Below, piece by piece: positions 5,465 through 5,998 of a stretch of DNA of 5,998 nt (positions are counted from its first letter, which is position 1; each line of letters starts with the position of its first letter). This DNA is from Verrucomicrobiales bacterium (GTDB lineage: Bacteria > Verrucomicrobiota > Verrucomicrobiia > Verrucomicrobiales > SLCJ01): assembly GCA_007125835.1 (NCBI GenBank), contig SLCJ01000207.1, positions 1 to 5,998 of the forward strand, written 5' to 3'. The notes below the pieces were generated by a model. The model was not told the DNA's origin. It searched no databases and saw only the letters and a list, made by a program, of their open reading frames with translations. The position numbers and the translations under genes were made by a program.

Positions 5465-5998
5465 AGCCGCCGACCCATCCCCCACTTCAGCGGCACCGGG
5501 CGCCGAATCATGCGCCGACTGGATCGCCCGCGCGCTTTACGACCCACAATCCGGATACTACACGCGCCGCATCCGCACCGTCGGGCGCGGCGGCGACTTC
5601 AGCACCTCAGCCACGCTCGGCAGCGCGCTCGCGGCCGCGCTGGCAGCCCACGTCCTCGGCGCCTGGAAACATGGCAGCCGGCTCGGCGGCCTGATCGAAA
5701 TCGGTCCCGGCGATGGCTCTCTCGCCGCGGCCATGCGCCGTCACTGGCCTCCCTGCCACCCCCTGCGCCGCCGCCACCACCTGGTCGAAATTTCCCCCGT
5801 CCTACGCTCCCTTCAGCAAAAAAAACTCGGAAACCGCGTGCGATGGCACGACACCCCCGCGCAAGCCCTCGCCGCGCTTGACGGCCACGCCATAATTTTA
5901 GGCCACGAGCTGGTCGATGCCTTCCCACCGGAACTCGCACGCTGGAATGGCAGCTCCTGGGAGCGACTCGGACTCACACCCCCGGGCCCGGCACCCAC
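5451..5998 (+). CDS. MidA/NDUFAF7-family class I SAM-dependent methyltransferase, N-terminal part, cut by window edge
   Basis: An open frame of 182 codons runs from a GTG at 5451 off the right edge. It matches the COG1565 (DUF185) family: ALYDPQSGYYTR at about residues 28-39, GRGGDFSTSATLG at 44-56, the SAM-binding loop LIEIGPGDGSLA at 81-92, LVEISPVLRSLQ at 111-122 and IILGHELVDAFP at 148-159. The mitochondrial member NDUFAF7 methylates an arginine of a complex I subunit; the role of bacterial members is not settled, so the substrate is unknown. The GTG is preferred because an in-frame TAA lies at 5427-5429, no ATG, GTG or TTG intervenes, and the next in-frame ATG lies past the SAM loop. The start falls inside the last codons of the Aas-like gene, in another frame, implying one transcript with coupled translation. 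No Shine-Dalgarno is seen. The usual full length is about 350-400 residues, so half is missing. Confidence 0.9.
   Translation, partial: MTKGEAADPSPTSAAPGAESCADWIARALYDPQSGYYTRRIRTVGRGGDFSTSATLGSALAAALAAHVLGAWKHGSRLGGLIEIGPGDGSLAAAMRRHWPPCHPLRRRHHLVEISPVLRSLQQKKLGNRVRWHDTPAQALAALDGHAIILGHELVDAFPPELARWNGSSWERLGLTPPGPAP

Noticed and set aside
5461..5881. Overlapping short plus-strand frames at 5461-5694 and 5510-5881
   Set aside because: They are other-frame readings of the methyltransferase gene, whose frame from 5451 carries the SAM-binding and other family motifs in the right order.

Overview
The window comes from a G+C-rich bacterium whose codons favour C at the third position. The best guess is a member of the Verrucomicrobiota or a neighbouring phylum. 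That rests on the general look of the proteins, the weak or absent ribosome binding sites and the long structured intergenic gaps. It is an inference and was not tested by any search.

Layout, left to right. (1) Positions 1-341, minus strand: the N-terminal half of a VTC-domain protein (polyphosphate-polymerase fold), cut by the left edge. (2) 342-655: a divergent intergenic region with a perfect -35-like TTGACA, an inverted repeat, a Shine-Dalgarno-like sequence with no start codon after it, and a 15-bp in-frame tandem duplication that ends on the katG start codon. (3) 656-2830, plus: katG, a full-length bifunctional catalase-peroxidase with every expected active-site residue. (4) 2831-3310: a 480-bp gap with no convincing protein gene. 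It holds a strong 12+4 bp hairpin, further inverted repeats, an A/G-rich tract with three copies of a 10-mer, and a C-rich stretch (G-rich on the minus strand) beside a small hairpin just before the next gene. (5) 3311-5464, plus: a 717-residue Aas-like protein, with an acyl-acyltransferase-like N-terminal domain that has lost its catalytic motifs, fused to an intact AMP-forming acyl-ACP/acyl-CoA synthetase domain. (6) 5451 to the right edge, plus: the first 182 codons of a MidA/NDUFAF7-type SAM-dependent methyltransferase, starting at a GTG inside the end of the preceding gene.

How they fit together. katG is probably its own unit, detoxifying hydrogen peroxide, and is transcribed away from the VTC gene. 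The lipid gene and the methyltransferase gene overlap by 14 bp and are almost certainly one transcript with coupled translation. Nothing here looks like a mobile element, CRISPR array, tRNA or rRNA. The most unusual items are the apparently inactive acyltransferase half of the 717-residue protein and the structured non-coding stretch around 2871-3110. No complete undescribed defence or mobile system is visible.
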